From Acidobacteriota bacterium (GTDB lineage Bacteria > Acidobacteriota > Blastocatellia > Pyrinomonadales > Pyrinomonadaceae): a stretch of DNA of 64,000 nt. Shown piece by piece: positions 41,333-49,230 of the stretch. The notes beneath the pieces were generated by a model, which saw only the letters and a list, made by a program, of their open reading frames with translations, was not told the origin of the DNA and did no database searches. A program made the position numbers and the translations under genes. Where the stretch lies: contig CP065000.1 of NCBI GenBank assembly GCA_016700075.1, positions 2,418,001 to 2,482,000 on the forward strand. Direction: 5' to 3'. Each line of letters begins with the position of its first letter. Positions within the stretch are counted from its first letter, which is position 1.

Positions 41333-42037
41333 ATGAGATCCGCAATAATTTTACTCGCAGCCGTTATACTGTTTCCGATGAGCGCATTTTCACAGCAGGA
41401 GACCATCGGCAAATGGAAGCTGGGCTCTTACAGCCTTGCTTCGAAAAAGGCCTACAACATCAGTGAATTCGGCACATATATCGAGTTCGCCGCAGAGATG
41501 CGTTTCGGCGGCAGCACGGGCTGCAACTCGTATCGAGGGCAATTTGTGCAAAAGGACGGTGAGATATCGGCGGGCGACATCATCTCGACCGACATGATGT
41601 GCCCGGGCGAAAAGGGCGAATTCGAGGTTGAATTTCTCGACCTGCTCGGCAAGGTAAACAAGCTCGAGATCAAGGAAAACGCTCTCTCCTTGTCGGATAC
41701 GCGAACGGGATATTTTCTGCGATTTACAAAAGACAAACCTGAGACAGTTTCTGATACGGAAAATGACAACGAGACCGAAACGATCTATGTTGCGAACCGC
41801 ACCGTCCGCTGCCGCGGCATCGAACCGCTCCGCTGCATGCTCATCAAGCGAAACCGTAACGCGAAGTGGGAAAATTACTATGATTCGATCATCGGTTTCG
41901 ACTATCAGCCCGGCCAATTCTACAAATTGAAGGTCCGCCGTACGCCCGCTCCCAAAGGCAATGAACTTTGTGCCTACCGCCACCAACTCGTAAAGGTACT
42001 GGCAAAAGGCAAACAAGAAGTGACGATCTATCGTTAG
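41333..42037 (+). CDS. Secreted META/HslJ plus DUF4377 protein, second paralog
   Basis: 234 residues from ATG 41333. Signal peptide: AIILLAAVILFPMSAFSQ. META domain with GGSTGCNSYRGQFVQKDGEI, STDMMCPGEKGEFEVEFLDL and LSLSDTRTGYFLRF; after an acidic linker (TVSDTENDNETE) a DUF4377-like part has TVRCRGIEPLRCMLIKRNRN and WENYYDSIIGFDYQPGQFYK. The order of domains matches the gene at 38307, with low identity, so the two are old duplicates separated by the fusion gene and the racemase. Exported; precise role unknown. Confidence 0.82.
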   Translation: MRSAIILLAAVILFPMSAFSQQETIGKWKLGSYSLASKKAYNISEFGTYIEFAAEMRFGGSTGCNSYRGQFVQKDGEISAGDIISTDMMCPGEKGEFEVEFLDLLGKVNKLEIKENALSLSDTRTGYFLRFTKDKPETVSDTENDNETETIYVANRTVRCRGIEPLRCMLIKRNRNAKWENYYDSIIGFDYQPGQFYKLKVRRTPAPKGNELCAYRHQLVKVLAKGKQEVTIYR

Positions 42038-42041
42038 AAAA

Positions 42042-42118
42042 CCTGTCAGAACCACCTGCGGAGGTTGACGTTCCCGTCAACACTGGCATGTCTTTTGTGC
42101 CGGAACCGGGTGGTTTAG
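42042..42118. repeat. CCTGTCAGAACC...GGAACCGGGTGGTT repeat, copy 1
   Basis: Starts five bases after the META stop. The outer words CCTGTCAGAACC and CCGGAACCGGGTGGTT recur at 47847-47888 at shorter distance; inside, GTTGACG-TTC-CCGTCAAC forms a small hairpin that the second copy lacks. Probably a dispersed noncoding element with an expanded middle. Confidence 0.55.
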
Positions 42119-42128
42119 CTCAGGCCTC

Positions 42129-42274
42129 GAAGTTGCAGAAGCCCGCGCGTGAGCAAGGGCGATATCCGGAGCGTGGGCTGAAACAGAAAAACATCCGGCG
42201 GAAGATGTTTGCGTTCAGTGTTTTTATAAATGGTTCGCTATCGCCCTTGCTCACGCGCGGGCTTCGGCAACTTC
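42129..42274. repeat. About 145-bp inverted-repeat element, copy 2
   Basis: Left arm GAAGTTGCAGAAGCCCGCG continues to the core CGCGTGAGCAAGGGCGATA and TCCGGAGCG; the right arm is its inverse, ending CGGCAACTTC at 42274, but with GCGAACCA inside the core. The middle has CATCCGGCGGAAGATG, matching the inner hairpin of the copy at 32301-32441 after reversal. The element lies head to head with the terminator of the Spy-like gene and codes for nothing I recognise. Confidence 0.75.
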
Positions 42275-42282
42275 GCGTAAAC

Positions 42283-42312
42283 AAAAAAGAGGCCGTCCTT
42301 TCGGACGGCCTC
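42283..42312 (-). terminator. Rho-independent terminator of the Spy-like gene
   Basis: GAGGCCGTCC (42289-42298) pairs perfectly with GGACGGCCTC (42303-42312) around a four-base loop. Read on the minus strand, TTTTTTGT follows the stem. It lies 25 bp beyond the stop codon of the Spy-like gene. The plus-strand tail (ATTGTGTTTT) is weaker. Confidence 0.88.
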
Positions 42313-42337
42313 ATTGTGTTTTAGCATCGCAGAGCGT

Positions 42338-42889
42338 TTAGCTTACTTTCGGCTTAGCGGCCTTTTCAGCTTTGCGCTTTTCCATGCGTTCCTTGAAACG
42401 GAGCTCCATTTTCTGCTTGTGCTCTTCCAATTTCGCCTTCTGTTCTGCGGTCAGTACTGCATGGATCTGATCGCGGACCGAACGCTGTTTGGCGATCTGC
42501 TGATCGCGGAGAGCGGTCATGCGTGCTTCCTGTGCTGCGGTGATGGTGCCTTCAAATTTCGCTTTGCGAAGTTCGCGCATTTCCATCATCACTGTGGGAT
42601 CCGGACGGTTTGCTTCGCGGATAGCCCTGATCTGGATCTTCTGCGCATCGGTCAGATCGAGTCCGCGCATCATCATGCCGCCCATACGGCCTTTCATCAT
42701 GCCGCGGCCTTTAAAACCGCCGCGTCCCATGCCGCGTTTGTCCCAGCCGCCTTCACGTTTATAGGTCTTTTCCGCCTTGTTCTTGTCGCCTTTATCGGTG
42801 GAACTGTCCTGAGCGACTACGGCTGTCGAGAAGATCGCTACACCGAGCGCGAGCGTGAACACCGAGAGAATTTTATTTTTGATAGTCAT
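42338..42889 (-). CDS. Spy/CpxP-like periplasmic protein
   Basis: 183 residues from ATG 42889 with AAGGAG upstream. Signal peptide: LSVFTLALGVAIFSTAVVAQ. A Gly/Met/Arg-rich stretch (RGMGRGGFKGRGMMKGRMGG) precedes two LTxxQ-type helical repeats: LDLTDAQKIQIRAIRE and IHAVLTAEQKAKLEEHKQKM, the CpxP/Spy signature. The end is Lys-rich. Such proteins are ATP-independent chaperones or metal/stress sensors of the periplasm. The Met- and Gly-rich loop could bind metals (inference). Confidence 0.82.
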   Translation of the reverse strand: MTIKNKILSVFTLALGVAIFSTAVVAQDSSTDKGDKNKAEKTYKREGGWDKRGMGRGGFKGRGMMKGRMGGMMMRGLDLTDAQKIQIRAIREANRPDPTVMMEMRELRKAKFEGTITAAQEARMTALRDQQIAKQRSVRDQIHAVLTAEQKAKLEEHKQKMELRFKERMEKRKAEKAAKPKVS

Positions 42890-43088
42890 GATTTCACTCC
42901 TTAGGAATTTATACAGCTTTCGCCGTTCGCTATTTAAGACGCGCCTTTTACCCCTTTGGTCTAAGCATTTAGCGCCAAGTTGCGTAAAGAAATGTAAATC
43001 CGCTATTGCCGCGCGGACGAAACGAGTCTTCAGAACATTGAACATTCTAGTTAATAAAAGCTAAAATGCGTCATTTGGATATCAGTTA

Positions 43089-45014
43089 ATGAGATTTTTG
43101 TCTGAGATCAATTCACCGGCCGACCTGCGGCAGCTAAAGGTCGATGACCTGCAGGAAGTTGCCGACGAAGTTCGGCAGTTCATCATCGACACCTGTTCGC
43201 GTATCGGCGGCCATACGGGCGCAAGCCTCGGCGCGGTCGAGCTCGCCGTCGCGATGCACTACGTATTCGATACGCCGAACGACAAGCTCGTCTGGGACGT
43301 CGGCCATCAGGCATACGCACACAAGATATTGACCGGCCGCCGCGACGAACTGCACACGATAAAACAGGACGGCGGACTGAGCGGCTTTTTGCGCCGCGAT
43401 GAATCCGAATACGACACCTTCGGTGCGGGCCACGCTTCGACATCGCTTTCTGCGGCGCTCGGTATGGCGGTTGCACGCGATCATAATGAGGACGATTTTC
43501 ACGTCTGTGCGCTGATCGGCGATTCGTCGCTTGCGGGCGGCATGGCGATGGAAGCCATCAATCAGGCAGGCCATCTGAAATCGCGGATGGTCGTCATTCT
43601 TAATGACAACGGCATGTCGATCGCTCCGGCCGTCGGCTCGCTTAGCGGCTATCTGAACCGCATCAAAGAGGCGCAGAGCTACCAGCATCTAAAAGAAGAG
43701 ATCGGTGACGCGCTCGAGAGCGTGCCCGGCATCGGCGGTTCGCTGCGGCGTGCTGCGAAATCTTTCAAGGACGCCATCGCCGCTGCGGTGCTGCCCGGAG
43801 CTTTGGTCAACGAACTCGGTTTCAAATACATCGGCTACGTTGACGGCCACAATGTACCCGCTCTCGTCCGCGCTCTCGAAGAAGCCAAAAAAGTGGACGA
43901 CGGCCCCGTGATCGTGCACGCTCTAACGACGAAAGGGAAAGGATTTCCGAATCCCGAAAAGAACTACTACGCATATCACGCGACCGGCCCATTCGATCCG
44001 AAAACAGGACTGCCGTATAAATCGGGCGGCGGCGTTTCCGCACCGACCTACACTCAGGTTTTCGGCGAGACGATGTGCGAGCTGATGTCGCGCGACGAAA
44101 AGATCGTCGCACTCACCGCCGCGATGCCCGACGGTACGGGCGTCGATAAGGTGCTCGAAAAATTTCCCGATCGTGCGTATGACGTCGGCATCGCCGAACA
44201 GCATGCGATCACGTTCTGCGCTGGAATGGCATGCGAGGGCGTAAAGCCCGTCGCCGCGATATATTCCACGTTTCTGCAGCGTGCCTTCGATCAGGTAATT
44301 CACGATGTCTGTCTGCAAGACCTCAACGTCACGCTCGCTATGGACCGTGCCGGCATCGTCGGTGCCGACGGGCCCACGCATCACGGCCTGCTCGATATCG
44401 CGTACCTTCGCGGCTATCCGAACATCATATTGATGGCGCCTAAAGACGAGGCAGAGATGCGCGACATGATGCTGACGGCGATCGAACATCCCGGCCCCGC
44501 GGCACTTCGTTATCCTCGCGGAAACGGCTTTGGCGTGGACATTTCCGCCGAGCCGAAACTGCTCGAGGTCGGAAAGGCCGAGGTTCTGCGAGAGGGAAGC
44601 GGCGTCGCCATTATCGGCTACGGTTCTATGGTCTATCCTTCGCTCGAAGCGTCTGCGATACTTGAAAAGAACGGCATTTCACCGACCGTGATAAACGCGC
44701 GTTTCGTCAAACCGCTAGACGAAGAGCTTTTCGCGTCGCTGCTCGCGGAACATGACACCATCGTGACGGTCGAAGAGGCGTATCTGGCGGGCGGATTCGG
44801 TTCCGCCGTTCTCGAATTCTTCGAATCGAACGGCTCGATCGGCGATGTTAAAATAGTAAGAATGGGCGTGCCGGACGAGATCGTCACGCATGGCGATCCT
44901 AAACGCCTGCTCGCCGCATACGGCCTGAACGCGCAAGGCATCGCGGACCGCGTAGCGGCCGAATTGGCGGCGGCGCATGAAAGGCCGCAGAGAAAATTAC
45001 AGTCAGTAGGCTGA
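43089..45014 (+). CDS. dxs: 1-deoxy-D-xylulose-5-phosphate synthase
   Basis: 641 residues, the usual length. The thiamine diphosphate-binding region is ICALIGDSSLAGGMAMEAIN with VVILNDNGMSIAPAVG; also seen are FGAGHASTSLSAALGMA, VGIAEQHAITFCAGMACEGV (catalytic Glu region), AGIVGADGPTHHGLLDIAYL and ALRYPRGNGFG. It condenses pyruvate and glyceraldehyde-3-phosphate, the first step of the MEP isoprenoid pathway, which also feeds undecaprenyl phosphate for the glycan locus. The DsbA-like gene starts 10 bp after its stop. Confidence 0.97.
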   Translation: MRFLSEINSPADLRQLKVDDLQEVADEVRQFIIDTCSRIGGHTGASLGAVELAVAMHYVFDTPNDKLVWDVGHQAYAHKILTGRRDELHTIKQDGGLSGFLRRDESEYDTFGAGHASTSLSAALGMAVARDHNEDDFHVCALIGDSSLAGGMAMEAINQAGHLKSRMVVILNDNGMSIAPAVGSLSGYLNRIKEAQSYQHLKEEIGDALESVPGIGGSLRRAAKSFKDAIAAAVLPGALVNELGFKYIGYVDGHNVPALVRALEEAKKVDDGPVIVHALTTKGKGFPNPEKNYYAYHATGPFDPKTGLPYKSGGGVSAPTYTQVFGETMCELMSRDEKIVALTAAMPDGTGVDKVLEKFPDRAYDVGIAEQHAITFCAGMACEGVKPVAAIYSTFLQRAFDQVIHDVCLQDLNVTLAMDRAGIVGADGPTHHGLLDIAYLRGYPNIILMAPKDEAEMRDMMLTAIEHPGPAALRYPRGNGFGVDISAEPKLLEVGKAEVLREGSGVAIIGYGSMVYPSLEASAILEKNGISPTVINARFVKPLDEELFASLLAEHDTIVTVEEAYLAGGFGSAVLEFFESNGSIGDVKIVRMGVPDEIVTHGDPKRLLAAYGLNAQGIADRVAAELAAAHERPQRKLQSVG

Positions 45015-45023
45015 ACATAATAA

Positions 45024-45767
45024 ATGAGTAAGAAAAAAGAAAACCCCAAAAGCAATCTTCCTATGTTGATCATCGCGGGTGTGCTGCTGGTCGCTATGAT
45101 CGGCGGCTGGTATTTGCTGACAAGGCCCGCGTCGCCCACAGCGTCTGACGCGAACAGGGCTAATTCGGCGCCTGCCGCGAAAAAGAACGCCACGATCCCG
45201 CCGAACGCGCCTAAAGGCGCACAGCCGCCGACACAGGCCGGTTCGCCCACGGCAGCCGTAGTATTGGAAGAATTTGCCGATTTTCAGTGCGGTTCATGTG
45301 CCGCGGTCAATCCGACGATGAATGAGATCAAGTCGATATACGGCTCAAAGATCAACTTCATCTTCCGCAACTATCCGCTCAGTATGCACGACAAGGCGTA
45401 TGACGCCGCCGTCGCCGCCGAAGCGGCAGGCATGCAGGGCAAATTCTGGGATATGCAGAACCTGATCTTTACCAATCAGGCGGTGTGGACGCGCAGCGAC
45501 ACGCACAAGCAGGCTTTCAAGGAATATGCCCAGAAGATCGGGCTCGACATCGCAAGGTGGGAGAACGACATTCTCGGCATCGCCGCGAAATCGCGAGTTG
45601 ACGAGGATCTGAAACGCGGACGTGCGATCGGTGTCGATTCTACTCCTTCGCTTTATATCAACGGCAATCTGGTCCCGTTCAACGAAATGCGCAACATCCA
45701 GTCGATGCGTGCGATGATCGACGCCGAGCTTGCCAAGGTAAGTCAGCCGGCAGAGCCGCAGCAGTGA
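45024..45767 (+). CDS. Membrane-anchored DsbA-family thiol oxidoreductase
   Basis: 247 residues. One N-terminal membrane span (LPMLIIAGVLLVAMIGGWYL), a Pro/Ala-rich linker, then a DsbA-like thioredoxin domain with the redox motif FADFQCGSCAAVNPTMNEI (Cys89-Gly-Ser-Cys92), INFIFRNYPLSMHDKAYDAA and the cis-proline region GVDSTPSLYINGNLVPF. It would introduce or isomerise disulfides in the periplasm. Its stop overlaps the VKOR start (GTGA), so the pair is coupled; VKOR should reoxidise it. Confidence 0.9.
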   Translation: MSKKKENPKSNLPMLIIAGVLLVAMIGGWYLLTRPASPTASDANRANSAPAAKKNATIPPNAPKGAQPPTQAGSPTAAVVLEEFADFQCGSCAAVNPTMNEIKSIYGSKINFIFRNYPLSMHDKAYDAAVAAEAAGMQGKFWDMQNLIFTNQAVWTRSDTHKQAFKEYAQKIGLDIARWENDILGIAAKSRVDEDLKRGRAIGVDSTPSLYINGNLVPFNEMRNIQSMRAMIDAELAKVSQPAEPQQ

Positions 45768-46258
45768 CGGAAGACGTCGAATTTGAAGAAGATCTAAAGA
45801 TGCCGCGAATACCCATCGCGGCATCTCTTATCGCATTGGTCGGTCTCGCGGATTCCGTATATCTCACCGCTAGCCACTACACCTCAGAGCCCGTTCCGTG
45901 CAGCCTTATCGAAGGCTGCGAAAAGGTTCTCAACAGCGAATTTGCGGTCATCGGCGATGTTCCTATCGCGGCTTTGGGTGCGCTCGCCTACTTTGCCGCG
46001 TTCTCGCTTGCACTGCTGACGGCGTTCCATTATCCGCGAACGTGGCAGCTTTTCGGGCTTCTGACGGCGGCGATGGCGGCGGCGAGCCTGTGGCTCATAT
46101 ATCTTCAGGTATTCGTGATCGGGGCGATCTGCCAGTTCTGTATGATCTCGGCTTTGAGTTCGATCACTCTGTTCGTTCTTTTTGCCGTTTCATACTTTTT
46201 GTCTCGAGGAAAAAAACTTGTATCCGCTGAATCCGATGAAACTGCCATCGCGAATTAA
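45764..46258 (+). CDS. VKOR-family membrane oxidoreductase (DsbB-like role)
   Basis: 164 residues from GTG 45764. Four membrane spans; Cys46 and Cys52 in VPCSLIEGCEKVL are the loop cysteines, and Cys123/Cys126 in GAICQFCMISALS are the active CxxC that passes electrons to quinone. FAVIGDVPIAALGALAYFAA is typical of the bacterial family. It is translationally coupled to the DsbA-family gene and replaces DsbB in keeping it oxidised. Confidence 0.92.
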   Translation: MTEDVEFEEDLKMPRIPIAASLIALVGLADSVYLTASHYTSEPVPCSLIEGCEKVLNSEFAVIGDVPIAALGALAYFAAFSLALLTAFHYPRTWQLFGLLTAAMAAASLWLIYLQVFVIGAICQFCMISALSSITLFVLFAVSYFLSRGKKLVSAESDETAIAN

Positions 46259-46353
46259 TTCACGTGAACGGCGCGGTGCGGCGTTAACGGATTTTGCAGA
46301 GGTCGCTTGTTTACGGTATTTTTGAGTATCGAGACCGTTTTGTTCGATTATTT

Positions 46354-46908
46354 GTGACTGACTCTATCCTACAACGCATCGCCGCCGGGGACAGCACGGC
46401 CGTAGAAGATTGCCTAAAGAAATACGGCGGTCTGGTCTGGTCCTTGGCGAGGAAAATGCTTCGGAATGCTGATGATGCCGAAGATGCCGTTCAGGAGATC
46501 TTTGTTGATGTTTGGAAGAACGCCGAGCGTTTTGACGAAACAAAGTCATCCGAAACGACATTTATTGCTATGATCGCCCGCCGACGCCTCATTGATAAGA
46601 TCCGGCATTCGAACCGACGCATCACCGCCGATTCTCTCGACGACGTTCTGCTCGAGCCTTTTACGCGTGCCGACAAGGACATGCAGCTCGGGCTGGAGGC
46701 TCGCGAGGCGGCAGTGGCCATGCGGAATCTGCGGCCTGAACAGCAGCAGGTCCTCAGGCTGTCGATCGTTCAGGGGATGTCGCATCAGGAGATCGCGGAC
46801 GCTACTGGCATGCCGCTTGGCACCGTGAAAACGCATGCACGGCGGGGAATTTTACAAGTTAGGGAGCATTTAGGTTTGGGAAGCAGTAAACAGGAGGTGG
46901 CGCTATGA
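46354..46908 (+). CDS. ECF sigma factor
   Basis: About 184 residues from GTG 46354; TTG 46294 is an alternative that adds 20 residues unlike the family. Region 2 has DSTAVEDCLKKYGGLVWSLA and DDAEDAVQEIFVDVWKNAER; region 4 has LRPEQQQVLRLSIVQGMSHQ followed by EIADATGMPLGTVKTHARRG. It should direct transcription of a small stress or envelope regulon. The next gene overlaps by ATGA and encodes its anti-sigma factor, so the pair is coregulated. I saw no convincing autoregulatory promoter. Confidence 0.9.
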   Translation: MTDSILQRIAAGDSTAVEDCLKKYGGLVWSLARKMLRNADDAEDAVQEIFVDVWKNAERFDETKSSETTFIAMIARRRLIDKIRHSNRRITADSLDDVLLEPFTRADKDMQLGLEAREAAVAMRNLRPEQQQVLRLSIVQGMSHQEIADATGMPLGTVKTHARRGILQVREHLGLGSSKQEVAL

Positions 46909-47762
46909 CAGAAGAGCAGAGAGATCTTTTGTTCGACCTCCTGACCAAGAAAGTTTTATACGGTCTGGAGCCCTCGGAAGAGAAGCAGCTGGCTGAGTTC
47001 GATCAGAACATAGTCGATGCTGAGTTCCGCACGCTTGAGATAACCACGGCTGCGATAAATATGGCGGAGCTCGGCGATTTCGAGGCGATGCCCGATCACC
47101 TTTTCGCCCGCGTTTCTGAAAGTGCATCTGAATGGATGCCGAAAGCAGAGGCTGCAGAAGCACAGACTGCGTCCGCGTGGCAGCCTGCGGAAGACCGCGG
47201 CATCACCTACGCAGAACCTGAACGTCCCGGTTTAGGCTGGTTCGGTTGGTTAGGTTGGGCAGCGGCTGCAGCGGCTTCTATCGCACTCGCACTCAACCTT
47301 TTCGTTTATAGGCCGACGACGCCAGAGGTCGCTAAGCAGGAGCCGCCCGCACAGCCGCAGCCCGTTACGCCCGGCGAGCTTCGTTCGCAATTGCTTGCCT
47401 CAGCCAACGCCGTAAAGGCTGAGTGGTCTGCCGGCAACGTAAAAGAGATCGCACAGATAACCGGCGATGTCGTCTGGAGCGACGACAAGCAGACCGGCTA
47501 CATGCGTTTCCGCGGCCTGCCCGTCAATGACGCGACGAAGGAGCAGTATCAGTTGTGGATATTCGAGGATCCGAAACTCGAAGCTCATCCGAAGGACGGC
47601 GGCGTGTTTGACGTGACCGCAGACGGCGAGGTCATCGTTCCCATCAACGCGAAACTGCTGACCAGGTCGCCGAAGGTCTTTGCCATCACCATCGAACCGC
47701 CGGGCGGCGTCGTCGTTTCCAAACGCGAGAAAATAGCCGCACTGGCAAAGGTCGCAGCGTAG
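46905..47762 (+). CDS. RskA-like transmembrane anti-sigma factor
   Basis: 285 residues. The cytoplasmic N-terminus (RDLLFDLLTKKVLYGLEPSE) is a divergent anti-sigma domain, a single span WLGWAAAAAASIALALNLFV lies at about residues 115-135, and the extracytoplasmic part has the RskA C-terminal fold: GYMRFRGLPVNDATKEQYQL, WIFEDPKLEAHPKDGGVFDV and FAITIEPPGGVVVSKREKI. It should hold the ECF sigma at the membrane until a signal triggers proteolysis. A good terminator follows 30 bp after the stop. Confidence 0.88.
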   Translation: MTEEQRDLLFDLLTKKVLYGLEPSEEKQLAEFDQNIVDAEFRTLEITTAAINMAELGDFEAMPDHLFARVSESASEWMPKAEAAEAQTASAWQPAEDRGITYAEPERPGLGWFGWLGWAAAAAASIALALNLFVYRPTTPEVAKQEPPAQPQPVTPGELRSQLLASANAVKAEWSAGNVKEIAQITGDVVWSDDKQTGYMRFRGLPVNDATKEQYQLWIFEDPKLEAHPKDGGVFDVTADGEVIVPINAKLLTRSPKVFAITIEPPGGVVVSKREKIAALAKVAA

Positions 47763-47791
47763 CCTCTACGGACAAACAACAACATTGGAAC

Positions 47792-47819
47792 GCGGGCATC
47801 CTTGCCCGCTTTCTTTTTT
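47792..47819 (+). terminator. Rho-independent terminator after the anti-sigma gene
   Basis: GCGGGCA (47792-47798) and TGCCCGC (47803-47809) form a perfect 7-bp stem with loop TCCT, followed by TTTCTTTTTT. It closes the sigma/anti-sigma operon. Confidence 0.92.
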
Positions 47820-47827
47820 GCCGGACC

Positions 47828-47888
47828 GCAGGCTGCCAGCCTGCATCCTGTCAGAACCGCCTTCGGCGGTTGCCGGAACCGGGTGGTT
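47828..47888. repeat. REP-like palindrome plus CCTGTCAGAACC repeat, copy 2
   Basis: GCAGGCTGCCAGCCTGC (47828-47844) is a perfect palindrome of the kind seen after tRNA-Thr, again preceded by CCGGACC. Directly after it, 47847-47888 repeats CCTGTCAGAACC and CCGGAACCGGGTGGTT as at 42042-42118, here around a short GCCTTCGGC hairpin. With the element at 47902 this fills the 343-bp gap before the aldolase gene. Confidence 0.7.
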
Positions 47889-47901
47889 GAACATTCACCA
47901 A

Positions 47902-48034
47902 GCGGGGGCGACGCCCCCTTCCGGACCGTCTTGCTTCGAGCAATTTCCCCATTTTACCATCCTGACCATCTATCAACACGGATTCACGCGATAAACATAA
48001 TTTCAAAATGTCAGGAAGGGGGCATCGCCCCCGC
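47902..48034. repeat. Inverted repeat GCGGGGGCG...CCCCCGC flanking a unique 90-bp stretch
   Basis: GCGGGGGCGACGCCCCCTTC (47902-47921) and, inverted, GAAGGGGGCATCGCCCCCGC (48015-48034) are 21-bp arms with one mismatch; each arm is itself a small palindrome. Between them is AT-richer sequence with no frame of note. The layout resembles a miniature mobile element or a long-stem RNA. No target duplication is obvious. Confidence 0.62.
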
Positions 48035-48049
48035 TTCTGCAAAGAGTTG

Positions 48050-48058
48050 TGATATAAT
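48050..48058 (+). promoter_or_regulatory. Extended -10 promoter of the aldolase gene
   Basis: TGATATAAT is a perfect TATAAT with the upstream TG of extended -10 promoters. No good -35 is present at 16-18 bp. It is 47 bp from the aldolase start and just beyond the 47902-48034 repeat. Confidence 0.6.
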
Positions 48059-48105
48059 CCCTATTTTTATTTCGCTTTTATCATTACTTTTTCAGGAGAA
48101 AATTG

Positions 48106-49173
48106 ATGTCCGTTGACCTTAACAGAATCACTGAGCTGCTCGGCGATGAGGCCGACAAATTGCTGAACCACGTTTCGACGACGATACCGAAAGAGAATAT
48201 TCACCTGCCGGGCGGCGATTTTGTCGATCGCATTTGGGCCGGCAGCGACCGCAATCCGCGCGTGCTGCGTTCGATGCAGGCGCTCTACAATACGGGCCGT
48301 CTCGCCGGCACGGGCTACGTTTCGATATTGCCTGTCGATCAGGGAATCGAGCACTCGGGCGGAGCTTCGTTCGCACCGAATCCGGCGTATTTCGACCCCG
48401 AAAACATCGTCAAACTCGCCATCGAAGGCGGCTGCAACGCCGTTGCATCGACCTACGGCGTTTTGGGCTCGGTCGCCCGCAAGTACGCTCACAAGATACC
48501 GTTCGTCGTAAAGATCAACCACAACGAACTGATGACGCTGCCGAACAAATTCGATCAGGTGATGTTCGGCACGGTCGATCAGGCTCATGATATGGGCGCG
48601 GTCGCCGTCGGCGCAACGATCTATTTCGGTTCGGAAGAGGCGACGCGGCAGATCACCGAGGTCGCTGAGGCCTTCGCCTACGCACACGAACTCGGCATGG
48701 CGACCATTCTGTGGTGCTATCTGCGCAATCCGGCGTTCAAGACGCCTGATGGCGACATGCACACGGCCGCCGACCTGACCGGACAAGCAAATCATCTGGG
48801 CGTGACCATTCAGGCCGACATCATCAAGCAAAAGCTGCCCGAACGCAACGGCGGCTACAACGCGTTTTCCGGCTACGGTAAAACGCACAAGAAGGTTTAC
48901 GAGGAACTGACCTCGGACAATCCTATCGACCTGGTCCGCTATCAGGTGGCGAACTGCTACATGGGACGCTGCGGCCTGATCAACTCGGGCGGCGAATCGA
49001 AAGGCGCAGGTGACCTTGCCGATGCCGTCCGCACTGCTGTCGTCAATAAACGCGGCGGCGGGACGGGCCTCATCTCCGGCCGCAAGGCGTTCCAGCGGCC
49101 GATGTCAGAGGGCGTCGAGCTGCTCAACGCAATTCAGGACGTTTATCTGACGAACGAGATCACAGTTGCGTAA
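48106..49173 (+). CDS. fbaB: Class I fructose-bisphosphate aldolase, DhnA type
   Basis: 355 residues from ATG 48106, with AGGAGA at ideal distance; a TTG three bases earlier is not needed. The DhnA/FbaB pattern is clear: GYVSILPVDQGIEHSGGASF, CNAVASTYGVLGSVARKYAH, PFVVKINHNELMT with the Schiff-base-type lysine region, GATIYFGSEEA and CGLINSGGESKGAGDLADAV for phosphate binding. It interconverts fructose-1,6-bisphosphate with the triose phosphates, in glycolysis or gluconeogenesis. Monocistronic: own promoter and own terminator. Confidence 0.94.
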   Translation: MSVDLNRITELLGDEADKLLNHVSTTIPKENIHLPGGDFVDRIWAGSDRNPRVLRSMQALYNTGRLAGTGYVSILPVDQGIEHSGGASFAPNPAYFDPENIVKLAIEGGCNAVASTYGVLGSVARKYAHKIPFVVKINHNELMTLPNKFDQVMFGTVDQAHDMGAVAVGATIYFGSEEATRQITEVAEAFAYAHELGMATILWCYLRNPAFKTPDGDMHTAADLTGQANHLGVTIQADIIKQKLPERNGGYNAFSGYGKTHKKVYEELTSDNPIDLVRYQVANCYMGRCGLINSGGESKGAGDLADAVRTAVVNKRGGGTGLISGRKAFQRPMSEGVELLNAIQDVYLTNEITVA

Positions 49174-49188
49174 TTGCCTTTCAGTGCG

Positions 49189-49217
49189 GGAGCCGTCCGG
49201 CCGGTCGGCTCCTTTTT
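49189..49217 (+). terminator. Rho-independent terminator after the aldolase gene
   Basis: GGAGCCG (49189-49195) pairs with CGGCTCC (49206-49212) around a GC-rich loop, followed by TTTTT. It ends 13 bp before the next start codon. Confidence 0.88.
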
Positions 49218-49230
49218 CTTTGCTCAAAAT

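Noticed and set aside
47785..48116. Overlapping small plus-strand frames before the aldolase gene
   Set aside because: They run through a terminator and three palindromic repeats and have no coding character.
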